Origin: Megascapheus bottae
Lineage: Eukaryota; Chordata; Mammalia; Rodentia; Geomyidae
Direction: 5' to 3'
Assembly: GCA_024803745.1 (NCBI GenBank)
Contig: JANJXV010000040.1
Coordinates: 2,250,257 to 2,314,256, forward strand
DNA: 64,000 bases
Part shown: positions 41,733 through 52,983 of the stretch, piece after piece
Layout of the letters: each line of letters opens with the position of its first letter
How positions within the stretch are numbered: the first letter of the stretch is position 1
The notes under the pieces: model-generated
What the model was told of the DNA's origin: nothing
The model's database searches: none
Seen by the model: the letters and a program-made list of their open reading frames with translations, nothing else
Program-made: the position numbers and the translations under genes

Positions 41733-41902
41733 CCAGGGAAGGTAGATCTGAGGATGGAACCAGGCTGGAAAGCCCTAGAGACTTTTATCTCCAGTTAACC
41801 AACAAAAAGTCAGAAGTAGAGTTGTGTTCCAAGTGGTAGAACACCAGCCGTGAACACAAAAGCTTAGAAACTGTATTCAGGCCCCAGTACTGGCATTAAA
41901 AA
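41733..41902 (+). mobile_element. B-family SINE, 5'-truncated
   Basis: AGATCTGAGGATGGAACCAG, TTATCTCCAGTTAACCAACA and CAAGTGGTAGAACACCAGCC are present. Confidence 0.82.
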
Positions 41903-42104
41903 AAAAGAGGAAGAAGAAAAGAAAAAGAAATAAACCAAAAATAAAAACAAATCACTGCTAAAAGTGGATAATAGACCAAGTCTGGATTTTGTTTTATTTT
42001 GCCTTTTAAGTTGAAGAGATAGTATGTTTCTTCTAAAAATCACCACTGGTTATTTTTCCTGACAATGATCACACTGTCTGTTCTCTTCTAGGACTTCAAA
42101 TAAC

Positions 42105-42304
42105 CTTTTCTTGGTCCTGTGGCTTGAGCTTATTAGGGCCTGGGTACTAACATTCTACCACTTGAGCTACGTTTTGGCTTTTTTGGTGCTTTATTGGAGA
42201 TGAGTTTTATGGATTTTTGTGCCTGGGCTGGCTTTGAGCTGCAGTCCTCAGATCTCAGCCGCCTGAGTAGTTATGATCTCAGCCATGAGCCACTGCACGC
42301 AGCT
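42105..42304 (-). mobile_element. B-family SINE
   Basis: CTGTGGCTTGAGCTTATTAG ... TGGGCTGGCTTTGAGCTGCA ... CCTGAGTAGTTATGATCTCA. Confidence 0.83.
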
Positions 42305-43320
42305 GTGAACTTTTCTGAATAGGCTGGAAATGTCAACCTCCTGAGATGACAGGAGTTAACTGCTTTATCCAATTTAATTTTAACTTCAATTACCACATGT
42401 TTCTTTTCTCATTCAGTTATCGGTAAAGATTTATTAGTAGGTGGACATTAGGTATTTTGCATGTACTTGGAAGATTTTTATTGTGTTGAATGAAATCTCT
42501 TAAACTATTTGCTTTACTTTGTATGTATATGTTACAGATGAAAAAGCTTTTACTATTTAACATGTACCAATAAAAAAGAACAATATTTATAAAGTTTTAA
42601 TAGTGAGGCGTACAGATCACAAACCACCATCTTTTGAATTAGATTTGTAGTGATTTGCTTCTAAACTTGGGTGAAATGCAGAGACTTTTGTGGCCATGGC
42701 TGTCTGTCCCCAAACCAAGTGTAATGCATTCCTAAATGTAGTGTACTGCATGCACTGCTGAGCACAATGGGAAAAGAGCAGAGCCATAAAAAGCTAAGTG
42801 CTAAGTAACTAGCCCGAAAAAGCTTTTAACTGAGGCCTGGCCAGGTCATTAATCTGATAGAATGGCACTTGAGGAAATGGTCACATGTATTAAGATACAG
42901 TTCCTTTTACTTATTAGAAGCCAAAATAAGAGATTCAGAGTTAACATTTAAATGCTAACAGGGCTTTCTACTGCCTAATTTAGCTTAAAGAGAATTAGCC
43001 CAGGAGGCTTGGTTCTGTTGTATACTGTCGAAGAAAGGCTGGCTAAGTCTGTTTGTTGTCTTCTACATATGACTGGCTTTGCTAAAAGCCAGCGTTGAAG
43101 AGTTGAAAGACCCTATCAACCGTAGTGTCTGTCATTATAAATACTCATTTTTTATTTTTACTAGAAAATAGGATATTTAGTTTGCTACAGTTTTATTTCT
43201 GTAACTGCTTTCTAGGGATGGAATGTACAGTGCAGTTACTATGAATAAAAGACTGCAGTAGACCTCAGACTTTTTGTGAATGAGAACCTTTCTAAGAGAT
43301 CCATTTTACATTCTGACCCA
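42305..43320. other. Intron 1, single-copy AT-rich DNA
   Basis: About 1 kb without a recognised repeat or exon, one of the longest SINE-free stretches of the intron. Confidence 0.45.
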
Positions 43321-43321
43321 A

Positions 43322-43380
<59 letters not shown>
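43321..43380. repeat. (AC)n microsatellite
   Basis: About 29 uninterrupted AC units. Confidence 0.97.
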
Positions 43381-43382
<2 letters not shown>

Positions 43383-43511
43383 CCCACTTCTCACTTATGC
43401 CCAGCTGGCCTGGCCCTCACGACCTTAGGTGTGTGGTTCTCTGTGCTGCTGGGATAACGGGCATGCACCGCTAGGCTCAGCCTTTGGATTAAATGGAGTC
43501 TTGGAAGGCGT

Positions 43512-43825
43512 TTTTTGTTTGTTGTTGGTTGTGGGGTTTGAACTCTTGGGCCTGGGTGCTGTTCCTGAGCTCTTCAGCTCCACCACTTGAGGCACTTGCA
43601 GTTTTCCCGTAGTTCATTGAGTCTCATGGACTTTTCCCCGGGCTGGCTTTGAACCGCGATCCTCAGATCTCATTTTCCTGAGTAGTTGGGATGACAGGCG
43701 GAGCGGAGCCACCAGTGTGAAGACTGGTGTGAAGACTTCCTTTATGCCTGGGTTAGCCTTGAACTGCAGTCCCCTGATCTCTACTTTCCTAGTAGCTAGT
43801 CATGCAGGCTTGAGCTACTGTGTAG
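43512..43825 (-). mobile_element. B-family SINE followed by B1-like fragment
   Basis: 43512-43718 is a B copy (GGGCTGGCTTTGAACCGCGA, GTAGTTGGGATGACAGGCG). 43735-43825 is a second 7SL-type fragment (CTGGGTTAGCCTTGAACTGC). Confidence 0.82.
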
Positions 43826-44157
43826 CTGCATGTTTGTCATGTTTTTGCACTGCTGGAGATGAGCCATGAGCCCCAGGGCCTCACGAACGCCATGCCAACA
43901 TGAGCCATACCCGTGCCCTGTGTATAACCCGTTTACAATATGCTGCCATGGAGGCTTTATAGAGGTGCCGGGGAAGTCAGAGGAATTTTTGGTGGAGTAA
44001 TGTTTTTAAGGTCCAGACATAAGAAGAGGGCATAGTTGTATACCATTGAATAGACCACTCCGGGATTCCCAAGTGTGTGAAATTAATTAGGATTTAGAAC
44101 TCAAATTGCAATCTAAGGAGAAAATAACAGGAATAAAATTTAATGAGAGGCTTTGTC
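43826..44157. other. Intron 1, single-copy DNA
   Basis: Nothing recognised. Confidence 0.35.
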
Positions 44158-44390
44158 TTTTTTTTTTTTTTTCTGTCGGTCGTGGGGCTTGAACTCTGGG
44201 TCCTGGGCACTGTTCCTGAGCTCTTCAGCTCAAGGCTACCGCTCTACCCCTTGAGCCACAGCCCCACTTCTGGTTTTCTGGTGGTTCATTGGATATAATA
44301 GTCTCATGTCCTTTAGTGCCCAGGCTGACTTTGAAACTCAGTCCTCAGAACTCAGCCTTCTGAGTAGCTAGGATTACAGGTGTGAGCTTT
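44158..44390 (-). mobile_element. B-family SINE
   Basis: Full antisense copy: GTCGTGGGGCTTGAACTCTG ... CCTTGAGCCACAGCCCCACT ... CTGAGTAGCTAGGATTACAG. Confidence 0.92.
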
Positions 44391-44528
44391 GTCTTTTTTG
44401 AGATAAGAGCTCACCTTTTGGCTTAAGTTAGCCTCTTCTCAGTCTCCCTGAGTGTCAGGCATATGCTACCAGAACCTTTTTTTCTTGTCAGCCATGGGGA
44501 AATCATGGCTTCTATGCTGTCTTTGAGC

Positions 44529-44719
44529 TTTTTTTTTTTTTTGCCAGTCCTGGTGACTGAACTCAGGGCCTGAGCACTGTCCTTGGGTTTTCCTCAAGGC
44601 TAGAGCTCTACCACTTGAGCCACAGCACCACTTCCAGCTTTTTTCTATGTATGTGGTATGGAGGAATTGAACCCTGGTCTTTGTGCATGCTAGGCAAGCA
44701 CTAGGCCAAATTCCCCGAA
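44529..44719 (-). mobile_element. A-family SINE, first insertion
   Basis: CCAGTCCTGGTGACTGAACT ... GGTATGGAGGAATTGAACCC. The IDL end lacks the ACTCTACCACT segment. Confidence 0.88.
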
Positions 44720-44734
44720 CCTCTCTGAGCTTTT

Positions 44735-44928
44735 TTTTTTTTTGCCAGTCCTGGGCTTGAGCTCAGGGCCTGAGCACTGTCCTTGGACTTTCTCAAGGCT
44801 AGAGCTCTACCCCTTGAGCCTCAGCACCACTTCCAGCTTTTTTCTGTGTATGTGGTACCAAGGAATCGAACCCGGGTCTTCATGCATGCTAGGCAAGCAC
44901 TTTAACCACTAGGCCAAACTCCCGGCCC
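44735..44928 (-). mobile_element. A-family SINE, second insertion, 15-bp target-site duplication
   Basis: CCTCTCTGAGCTTTT occurs at 44720-44734 and 44929-44943. The element is near consensus (GGAATCGAACCCGGGTCTTC). Confidence 0.94.
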
Positions 44929-45131
44929 CTCTCTGAGCTTTTTGACACAGGCTAGCTAGCGCTCTACTACTTTTGGCCATACATAACATATCACTTCACC
45001 AGTTTTCTGTTGTTTCATTGGAAATAAGAGTCACCTGGACTTCCTGCCCAGGCTGGCTTCGAACTTCAGTCCTCAGATCTCAGCATCCAGGGTAGGTAGG
45101 ATTCAGGTAGTTACTTTTCTTAAGAAAGTGG

Positions 45132-45345
45132 GTAGACTGGGAGCCTGTGGTTTAGACCTGTAATCCTAGCTACTCCGGAGGCCGAGATTTGAGGGTTGCA
45201 GTTTAAAGCCAGCTTGGGCAGAAAGTCTCCATTGACCCACCAGAAAACCAGAAGTGGTGCTGTGGCTCAGAGTGGTTGAGCTAAGCCTTGGGTCAGTGAC
45301 AATCACCAGGCCCCGAGTTCAAACCCCAGTATGTGCTCCAAAATG
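45132..45345 (+). mobile_element. B-family SINE
   Basis: CCTGTAATCCTAGCTACTCC ... GGTGCTGTGGCTCAGAGTGG ... CCGAGTTCAAACCCCAG. Confidence 0.9.
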
Positions 45346-45841
45346 GATGGGATGAATTTTAATTGCATATCCTCCTTAACCTAATATTTCAAAATGTTAT
45401 TTGAGAATAAAGTCAGTATTAAAATTATAAAGGCAGTACACTATTTTTTTCTTCCTAAATCATCACAATCTAGTCTTATCTCAATTCACCTCACATCTCA
45501 ATTCATAGCAGCATTATTTGAACAAAGTATGACATTCACTAATGACTGCTATTATTGGACAATTCAACATGAAGTCTTTTAAATTTTTTAAAGTCCTAAA
45601 ACCCTGTTAAACTGGTCTTAACCTTTTCACAGCGTCCCCAAGAAGTTGGTGGTAATTTACTGGCAAAATTCAGTGACTGTATTGAAGACTATAATTATAG
45701 TCTTCTATAACTATAGGCATAGATGAAGTAGTCTGAGTATCGTGAGTTTTTACCCTCATTTCAGCTTGCAGTTGCAGAAGACATTGTTTAGAGGTTTCAG
45801 TAGGAGAGTTTTGATACCTCTTCCCATACAGTATTTTTTTC
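45346..45841. other. Intron 1, single-copy AT-rich DNA
   Basis: Nothing recognised. Confidence 0.35.
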
Positions 45842-46005
45842 TTTTTCCAGTTCTGGGGCTTGAACTCAGGACCTTGAGTGTACGTTGTCCTAGGCGAGCA
45901 TTCTACCACTAGCTCAAGTAGTAGAGCCCTAGCCTTGAGCAGAGGAGCTCAGGGGCAGTACCCTGGTCCATAATTCAAGCCCCAGGACTAGCAAAATAAT
46001 AAATA
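45842..46005. mobile_element. Head-to-head SINE fragments
   Basis: An internally deleted antisense A copy (45842-45912) abuts a sense Geo monomer (45912-46005), so the Geo ends TTCTGGGGCTTGAACT and AATTCAAGCCCCAGGACT form an inverted repeat. Confidence 0.7.
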
Positions 46006-46277
46006 CATAATAATTTTACTTTTCACCTGATTGTGAGCATCTGTGGTTTTTGTTTGTTTTGCTGGTACCAGGAATTGACTATGGGCCTTGGTATGTGCCA
46101 AGTAAGCCTCTATCACTGTGTCTCTTCCTTTCACTGTGTCTCTGAATGTGTGGAAACTCACTGTGCACCAGTTTTGAGGATTTTTCTTAACTCCTGTTAC
46201 ACAAATGGTAGTTGTTCTGCTTTGTAAATCCTAAGTTATAATCTTTTCTCTTTTCTTTTGGATCTGTTTTCTTTTTT

Positions 46278-46490
46278 TGTGGGTCATGGGGCTTGAACTC
46301 GGCCTGGGCAGTGTCCCTAAGCTCTTCAGTTCAAGGCTACCACCCTACCCTTGAGCCAAGCCCCACTTCCTGTCTTCTAGAGTCTCTGGTCCTTTTGCGC
46401 CTTGGCTGGCTTTGCTTTGAACCTTGATCCTCAGATCTCAGCCCCCTGAGGAGCTAGGGTGACAGGCGTGTGTCATTGCGCCCGGCTTTT
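46278..46490 (-). mobile_element. B-family SINE
   Basis: GTCATGGGGCTTGAACTCGG ... CTTTGAACCTTGATCCTCAG ... GAGCTAGGGTGACAGGCG. Confidence 0.9.
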
Positions 46491-46636
46491 GATTCTGTTT
46501 TCTACGAGGTTTCCTCTTGGAAATTTTGGCTTTCCCATGTGACTGTATTTTATTTTTGCCATTGTATTTTTTTTTTAACTTCCAAGAGAACTTTTTAACT
46601 AAATAGTATGTTTCACATATAAAAGACTTTGTCTTG

Positions 46637-46843
46637 GGCAGGGAGTTTGGCCTAATGGTAGAATGCTTGCCTAGCATGCACGAAGACCTGGGTTCAATTA
46701 CTCGGTACCACATAAAAAGCCGGACTCAAGTGGTAGAGCTCTAGCCTTGAGGAAATCCCAAGGACAGTGCTCAGACCCTGAGTTCAAGCCCCAGGACCAG
46801 CGCCCCCCCGCCCTGCAGGGGGAAAAAAAAAACCAAAGTAAAA
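46637..46843 (+). mobile_element. A-family SINE with imperfect target-site duplication
   Basis: IDL GTTTGGCCTAATGGTAGAAT, shortened Geo and a C- and A-rich tail. AAAGACTTTGTCTT (left) and AAAGACTTGGTCTT (right) flank it. Confidence 0.9.
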
Positions 46844-46859
46844 AAGAAAGACTTGGTCT

Positions 46860-47364
46860 TATTTTTTTCCCCTCTGCCCTTCTTGAAGTTTTCAGTTCCT
46901 TTCTATACATTCTACTTTCTCAGGATTCCTTTTTTTTTTTTTTTAAATGATTTTAGTCTTTACTATAAAGGTTTTGCTAAAGCAATCTAAGCTTTAGAGT
47001 ACCAAAAAACTAATGTTCAAAAAGATCATGGATGGGACTTGATTGGTTGTGGGGCCTCACAGTGATCTGATTGAGCCATTGGGCTCAGACATTGGTATGC
47101 TTAAATATTTACTACCAGACACCGATATCTTTAAATATTTAAATGTTTAAAGTGGAAGCCAACACCACCAACTACTGTATACCTCTTATGGTACCACTGA
47201 TGATAATTATTGTTTAGACTTTATGAGGCTTTAGTGGGAATTTTATTAGATGGATATGCAGTATTTGAAGCCTGTGTGCTTCCTTTAATTGAGCCATAAT
47301 AATGTACAGTTGCTATTGGTTGGTGAAATGAGGAGTAAAGACGAGTATGGAAGCATTCACAGGA
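46860..47364. other. Intron 1, single-copy AT-rich DNA
   Basis: Nothing recognised. Confidence 0.35.
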
Positions 47365-47592
47365 AGAGGTAGCCCCTACCTGAAGCCCTAGCTGCTCTGG
47401 AGGCTGGGATCTGCTTAGAAGCCAGCTCTTGGCAGGAGAGCCATTGAGACTTTTATCTCTTAATTACCAGCAAAAAGAAAAAAAAAACAACTGGCAGCGG
47501 AGCTGTGGCTCCAATGGTAGAGTACCAGCCTTGAGCACAAAGTCTAAGGTGCCGAGGCCTGGAAGTCAAGCCCCAGGACTGGTACACACAAA
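47365..47592 (+). mobile_element. B-family SINE
   Basis: GAAGCCCTAGCTGCTCTGGA ... GGAGCTGTGGCTCCAATGGT ... GTCAAGCCCCAGGACTGG. Confidence 0.88.
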
Positions 47593-48077
47593 AATGCAAA
47601 AGTACCTAAGTAGATTGGGGAGTGGCACCCTAATATTTGTATGTGGGCCTTATCCCTGAGAGAGGCTAGATTTGTATTGATGGGACCCAAACTGTTTCAG
47701 ACTTACGTTGAATCAAATCTGAAGGGGGAGGGCTGGGGGACAAAAACCCTGCATGTAATCTCAAGCACAAACCTGGTGGCTTTCCAATCTAACTCTTTTT
47801 TCATTGAGAAATGAAACAGTACACTATATATAGATAACATTTAAAACGAAAAGCAAAAGTGTTTTTTGTAGTTAAAATGGAACTTTTAACCAGTATAGCA
47901 GTGTAGTATGGTACAAAAAGTATTATCCTCTAATTAGTTGTGAAATAGATAGTATTCCAAATCATACTGCATGTATTAGTTCTTTTCTATTAGTTGTCCC
48001 GTAGAAGCCCCTGTTGCCTGTTTCATAGGAGAAATGTTTCTTCTGCTCTCTCTTGGTGCCTTAGCCAGCCCATCATC
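47593..48077. other. Intron 1, single-copy DNA
   Basis: Nothing recognised. Confidence 0.35.
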
Positions 48078-49080
48078 TCATTTTGAAGAGTCTGTCAAGT
48101 GCTCAGCGGCCAGTGTTGCCGCCCCAGTGGTCACAATATAATATCCTATCTGATCAAACACGTGGCTTTTGCCTCTACCAGCCATCCCTTTTATGAGACA
48201 GAACACATTTCGTAGTACTTTCTGTTGCATAGAACTGCATTTCCCTATCTGAAGGGGCATTCAGCTGCACATTTAATATTATGGATTCAAAGAAGTCCTA
48301 CTTTGAAGAAACCTGTTTGACTTAATTTTTTTTTTTTTTTTGGCTAGTTTTGGGACTTGAACTCAGGCTCTGGGTGCTATTCCTGAACTTTTGTTTTTGT
48401 ACTTAAAGCTAGTGCTCTGCCACTTGGACCACAGCTCTCTTTTTGGCGCTTTTTTTTTTTTTTTGTAGTTTATTAGAGAGAAGATTCTCATAGCCTTTAC
48501 TGCCCTGTCTAGCTTTAAATCGCAGCCCTCAGGTCTTAGCCTCTTGAGTGGCTAGCATGGTACAGGCGGGAGCTACCACGCCCAACATGTTTGACTTAGC
48601 TGTATCAACATTTCCCAAAGGCATTTGGGTTCTGTTTTTAGCACGTCTTTTTCCATGCCAGAACATGTTCTGTGTGACACCATTTTGGTAACTTTTTAGT
48701 CTTGTCAGTGTTTTGGTGTTAAGCTGCATCTCCCCTTCTCACTTTATGTACATACAGTAGGAACAAGTGCTTAATTGAGGGCTCACAAAACACATGCACG
48801 AAGTTTAGATACCAAAAGATCAAGAAGCCATTTTCCGCTTATAAAATTATCAATATTCTTTGTTAGAATTGAATGGAAAGTTCTGTACTAGCAGCATTTT
48901 CTGTGCTATACCTGCTTTGATGAAAATACATTCTGAAAGAGATTGTAGGATGTTCTGGATTTCCGCGTCACACTCTTTGATTAGAAGTGAGGCAGTTCTA
49001 GGCCGTGAAGATCCTCCGCCATTGTCTGCATACCTCTCAGACAAGTGCCCCTATGTCTCTGTGTCTAGGTGATACATGCA
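48078..49080 (-). other. Unidentified non-SINE sequence with short minus-strand open frames
   Basis: Two frames (about 64 codons at 48850-49044 and 60 codons at 48078-48260) are separated by a SINE and by stops. One reads TASLLIKECDAEIQNILQSL. I could not match them to a protein; they may be an old retrocopy, an old transposon or chance. Confidence 0.2.
48335..48592 (-). mobile_element. B-family SINE
   Basis: Poly-T, GGGACTTGAACTCAGGCTCT ... TTTAAATCGCAGCCCTCAGG ... GAGCTACCACGCCCAAC. Confidence 0.88.
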
Positions 49081-49689
49081 TCACACATAGCGTTTAGCAG
49101 TAGAAGACATTTGTTTCAGAATGACTTCACTTCCTGGCCACATCTAAATTAAATACTGGAAACTGGAACCATCATGATCGGCTTTGAGAATGTTCTTTTG
49201 ACTAGAGATAGGGGAGCCTTTTTCCTCTAGTGCAGGATAATTACTTTAGCCAAGTAATGGATTATTGTTAATAAGAATGATCTAATCAAATATTGAGATT
49301 AATAGGAAGAAAGATATTTAAAGGGACAGACAGCAGCTGATCTAGTTGTGCTCCATGAGATATAGGCCTTATGAGAAACTTCTAGTTGCTGTTTAAAAGG
49401 ACTAAAATTGACTGTCTCCCACCTTACTGTGGTGTTTTATTTAGGATATGTGTGTGTATTTGTTCCTCCCTGCCTTCCTGCTTCCCCTTTCGCTTACTTT
49501 TGAAATAAAAATGAGATGTTCAAGTCTGGCTGGTTGGTAGAGCTAGGTTTAGCCTGGTCTTGTAGGGGAATGAAGTGCAGTTGCAGTGAAAAGATAAGGG
49601 CACTGTATTATGTTTAGATTCTCCTGGTAATTCTCTTGTTTTATATTTCTTTTAAACCCAAGATGATCTGGCTTCTTTTATTTTATTGT
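49081..49689. other. Intron 1, single-copy DNA
   Basis: Nothing recognised. Confidence 0.35.
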
Positions 49690-49855
49690 TTTTTGTATTA
49701 CTGGGTTTGAACCGAGGGACTGATACTTGCTCCGCTGTCACTTTACTACTTTGAACCAGGCTTCCAGTCTGACTTCGTGATGATTATTAGAGTTGGAGTC
49801 TCCCTTGGGGACTTCTTGCCAAGGCTGGGTTCCAACCATGATCCTTGGGATCTGG
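49690..49855 (-). mobile_element. B-family SINE, diverged
   Basis: TACTGGGTTTGAACCGAGGG ... GGTTCCAACCATGATCCTTG. Confidence 0.75.
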
Positions 49856-50225
49856 GCTCAAAACCAGCCCAGGCAGGAGAGTCCTTGACATGCTTATAAG
49901 CACTCTAATTAACCAGAAAAAAAAATTAAAAAGCTGGAAGTGGCTCAGATAATAGGGTACATTAGCCTTGAACAAAAACGTTCAGGGATATAGCCAGGCG
50001 TTGCTGGCTCACACCTGAAATCCTGGCTACTCAGAAGGCTGAGATAGGAGGATCACGGTTCAAAGTCAGCCTGGCACTAAAGTCCGTGGGACTCTTATCT
50101 CCAATCAATCACCAGAAAATTGGAAGTGGTGCTGTGGCTCAAGTGGTAGAGCACTACAGCCTTGAGCTGAAGAGCTCAGAGACAGCGCCCAGGCCTTGAA
50201 TTCGAGGCCCAGGGCCAGTTTGTGC
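49856..50225 (+). mobile_element. Two B-family SINEs in tandem
   Basis: 49856-49995 is 5'-truncated (CTCAAAACCAGCCCAGGCAG). 49993-50225 is full length (GCCAGGCGTTGCTGGCTCAC ... GGTGCTGTGGCTCAAGTGGT ... AATTCGAGGCCCAGGGCC). Confidence 0.9.
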
Positions 50226-50289
50226 ACACACTCACCCACTACACAAGGGTTACTTTAGAAGTCTTGTAGGTACCACAGTATATGGGAAT

Positions 50290-50692
50290 TTTTTGTGCCT
50301 GATTGGGGCTAGACTTTTTCCCTCAAGGCTAGCACTCTACCACTTGAACTATAGCTTTTTGGTGGTTAATAAGAGATAGGACTCTCACGGGGCCCTGAGT
50401 GTGGCTGCTGGTAGGTAGAGTGCTTACCTAGTACACATGAAGCCCTGGGTTCCATTTTCTCAGTACCACATACACAGAAAAAGCTGTAAGTGGTGCTGTG
50501 GCTCAGGTGGTAGAGTGCTAAGCCTTGAGAAAGCTCAAGGACAGTGCTCAGGCTCCAGGACTAACAACATAAAGAAAAAATAGAGATAGGACTCTCTCAG
50601 ACTTTCTTGTCCCAGGCTGGTTTCAAACCTCTACCAAAGCTCAGCTTCCTGAGTAGCTAGAATTACAGGCATGAGCTACTGGCACACTGCTC
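50290..50692 (-). mobile_element. B-family SINE split by an A-family insertion
   Basis: The Geo side (CTCAAGGCTAGCACTCTACC, GTGGTTAATAAGAGATAGG) and the left part (CCCAGGCTGGTTTCAAACCT, GAGTAGCTAGAATTACAGG) lie on either side of 50387-50581. Confidence 0.9.
50387..50581 (+). mobile_element. A-family SINE with 15-bp target-site duplication
   Basis: AGAGATAGGACTCTC occurs at 50372-50386 and 50582-50596. The insert has IDL (CCCTGAGTGTGGCTGCTGGT) and Geo (GGTGCTGTGGCTCAGGTGGT). Confidence 0.94.
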
Positions 50693-50867
50693 AGTATATA
50701 GTATTTTTTTAAGTATCATTCGCGGAGTAGAAATTTAGAAATGTCAACAGAATCTTACTCTGTGCATCTGTTTAAAATTAAAGCTTGTAATAAGATCTTT
50801 TTTGTAACTCAGAGAAAAAGAAGATGAGTGGTAAGGCCCATCTGAAAATTTTTGCTTAGTATTCCAG

Positions 50868-51055
50868 CTCTGTCAGAATGCTAAGGTAAGCTGCTTCAGG
50901 AGGCTGAGATCTGAGGGTCATGTTGAGTTCAAAGCCAGCTGGGGCAGAAAGGTCCATGAGACTCTCAGCTCCAGTTAACCTCCAGAAGCCAGAAGTGGAT
51001 GGGCTAAGTGCTTCCTAAATGTGTGGAGGCCCAAGTTCCATCCCAGGACTATTAA
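50868..51055 (+). mobile_element. B-family SINE, Geo internally deleted
   Basis: CTTCAGGAGGCTGAGATCTG ... AGAAGCCAGAAGTGGATGGG ... CCCAAGTTCCATCCCAGGAC. Confidence 0.8.
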
Positions 51056-51064
51056 AAAGAAAGA

Positions 51065-51300
51065 GTGTACTGGATGTCGGTGGCTCATTAGAATTCCAGC
51101 AATTTAGGAGGTGGTGTTTGGAAGGATTGTTGTTTGAGACCAGCCTGGGCAAAAAGTTCTCAAGATCGCACATCAACCAGTAGATGGGTGTGGTGCCTGG
51201 AATGTGCCTGTCACTCCAGCTACACGGGAGGGGAGGTTTCCAAACCCAGCTCAACAGGAAAAGTTGAAGGTTCTCCTGAGTGTGTCACCCCAGCTTTGGT
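51065..51300 (+). repeat. 7SL-derived SINE with Alu-like dimer order
   Basis: GGATGTCGGTGGCTCATTAG ... TTGAGACCAGCCTGGGCAAA is followed by a second arm start GGTGTGGTGCCTGGAATGTG ... CTCCAGCTACACGGGAGG. No Geo follows. Confidence 0.6.
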
Positions 51301-51567
51301 GGGAACTAAAAATAGCAGAATAAAAGTTTAGGCTGGTGAGGGCTTTAAAAAGCAAGACTGTCTCAAAACAAAAACAAAAACAAAAACAAAAAAACCCAAA
51401 AAACGAGGGCTTAAAAAGGTTGGAGGCATGGCTCAAGTGATCAAAGAGAAATGTTCTGAAATTCTAATTTGTACTTGAAATATACTCTTACAAGACTGCA
51501 TTATTTATTCAGGAAGACAGCCAGGACTTGGTTTAGACGGTCAGAAATACTAATCCTCCCTAACCCC

Positions 51568-51772
51568 TGCCTGTCCTGGGGCTTGAACTCAGGGCCTGAG
51601 CACTGCCCCTGAGCTGCTTTTACTCAAGGCTAGTGCTCTACCACTTGAGCTACAGCACCGCTTCTGGCTCTTTCTGTATATGTGATACTGAGAAATGGAA
51701 CCCATACAGTTCATTTTTTTAAAAAGTAGTACTTCATGCATGCCTGTACCACTGAGCCACATTCCTAGTCCA
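51568..51772 (-). mobile_element. A-family SINE
   Basis: GGGGCTTGAACTCAGGGCCT ... CACTTGAGCTACAGCACCGC ... GTACCACTGAGCCACATTCC. Confidence 0.88.
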
Positions 51773-51829
51773 GAAATGTTCATTCGCTTTTTTTAGGTGG
51801 AGGTATTATTATTATCATTATCATTTTAT

Positions 51830-52057
51830 TATTTTGTGTTACTACTGGGGCTTGAACTAGGGACTGGGGACTTTAGCTCTTTTTGCTCAAGATTAGTGCT
51901 CTACAACTTGAACCACAGCTAAACTCTGGCTTTGGTGGTCAATCAGAGATAAGAGTCTCACAGATTTTCTTGCCTGGACTGACTTCAAACCTCCATCCTC
52001 TGATCTCAGCCACCTGGATAGCTAGCATTGCAGAGCTTGAGCCACTGGCACCCAGCG
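51830..52057 (-). mobile_element. B-family SINE
   Basis: CTGGGGCTTGAACTAGGGAC ... CTGACTTCAAACCTCCATCC ... GATAGCTAGCATTGCAGAG. Confidence 0.88.
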
Positions 52058-52127
52058 CTTAATCTTTATTTAAGTTAAAAATCGGTTTGTATTTTATACT
52101 GATTTTAATTTAAATACTTTAGTAACC

Positions 52128-52480
52128 TTTATGCACTGTTGGCATGGCAAAACAGTGCAGCTGATGTGGAAGATGGTGTATAGTGTTTCCTCAAAGAGCC
52201 AAACCTGGAATCGTCATGGCTCAGCAATTTCACTTCTACATATTCCCCGAGAACTGAAACACACATGTGAGCGAGAACCAGTGTGTAAGGCAGCGATTAT
52301 TCAGAGTGACCGCAAAGGTGGAAATAACCCAAGAGTCCATCCACAGACGAACAGAAAACCAAGTACCCGTGCCCAGTGGAGTACTGGAACCATAAAAAGA
52401 AGTGCAGTTTCACCATATACGGTGAGCCAGATGATGTCGAGGGTAGCATGCCAAGGGGAATAAGCTCAACACTGAAGGTG
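52128..52480 (+). mobile_element. Old LINE-1 3' UTR fragment
   Basis: GGCATGGCAAAACAGTGCAG, GCTCAGCAATTTCACTTCTA, CAAAGGTGGAAATAACCCAA, GAGTCCATCCACAGACGAAC and CCATAAAAAGAAGTGCAGTT follow the order of the well-known mammalian L1 3'-UTR consensus, at old-L1 divergence. Confidence 0.8.
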
Positions 52481-52667
52481 GGTGGTGTGTGCCCTGCTTG
52501 TTCGAGTGAACTCAGTAAAGCCGCATTGTACCCCCGGGCGGGACAGTGAGGTGACTCCCTGCTCCCCCACTCCCAGAAGAGCTCTTAGGATGGTCTGCAC
52601 TCATTGTCAGGATTGGCCTTTTTTGTACTTCTCAAGGGAGTGTAGAAAGCAACATGAAGATTAAACT

Positions 52668-52845
52668 GAGCCGGGTGCTGGTGGCTCGTGCCTGCCAACC
52701 CAGCTGCTCAGGAGGCGGAGAGCTGAGGATCACGGTTCAAAGCCAGCCTGGGCAGGAAAGGCCTTTGAGCCTATCTGCAGTGAACCACCAGACATTGAAA
52801 GTAGAGCTGTGGTTCAAAGTGGTAGAGTGCTAGCTGTGATGGGGA
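52668..52845 (+). mobile_element. B-family SINE
   Basis: CGGGTGCTGGTGGCTCGTGC, GGTTCAAAGCCAGCCTGGGC and GAGCTGTGGTTCAAAGTGGT; the Geo end is lost in a GGGAGA tract. Confidence 0.88.
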
Positions 52846-52983
52846 GAGGGAAAGGGAAGAAGAGGAGGAGGTTAAAATGATGAGGTTTAAGAAGACCCTA
52901 AAAAACACGTAAGTTCAATATTTAACAGTGATATGAACTGGTAGTATATCTAGGGCTTTCCTTCCTATGTGCTCTTGTTTCTT

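Larger units (their letters stand above)
44490..45110 (-). mobile_element. B-family SINE carrying two A-family insertions in series
   Basis: The outer element starts near GTCAGCCATGGGGAAATCAT and is cut after TCTTTGAGCTTTT. It resumes at 44944 (GACACAGGCTAGCTAGCGCT) and ends in CTCAGATCTCAGCATCC near 45090. Confidence 0.82.

Noticed and set aside
52128..52480. 110-codon frame with a start at 52131 as a possible exon
   Set aside because: The DNA follows the L1 3' UTR consensus in order, so it is LINE-derived non-coding sequence.
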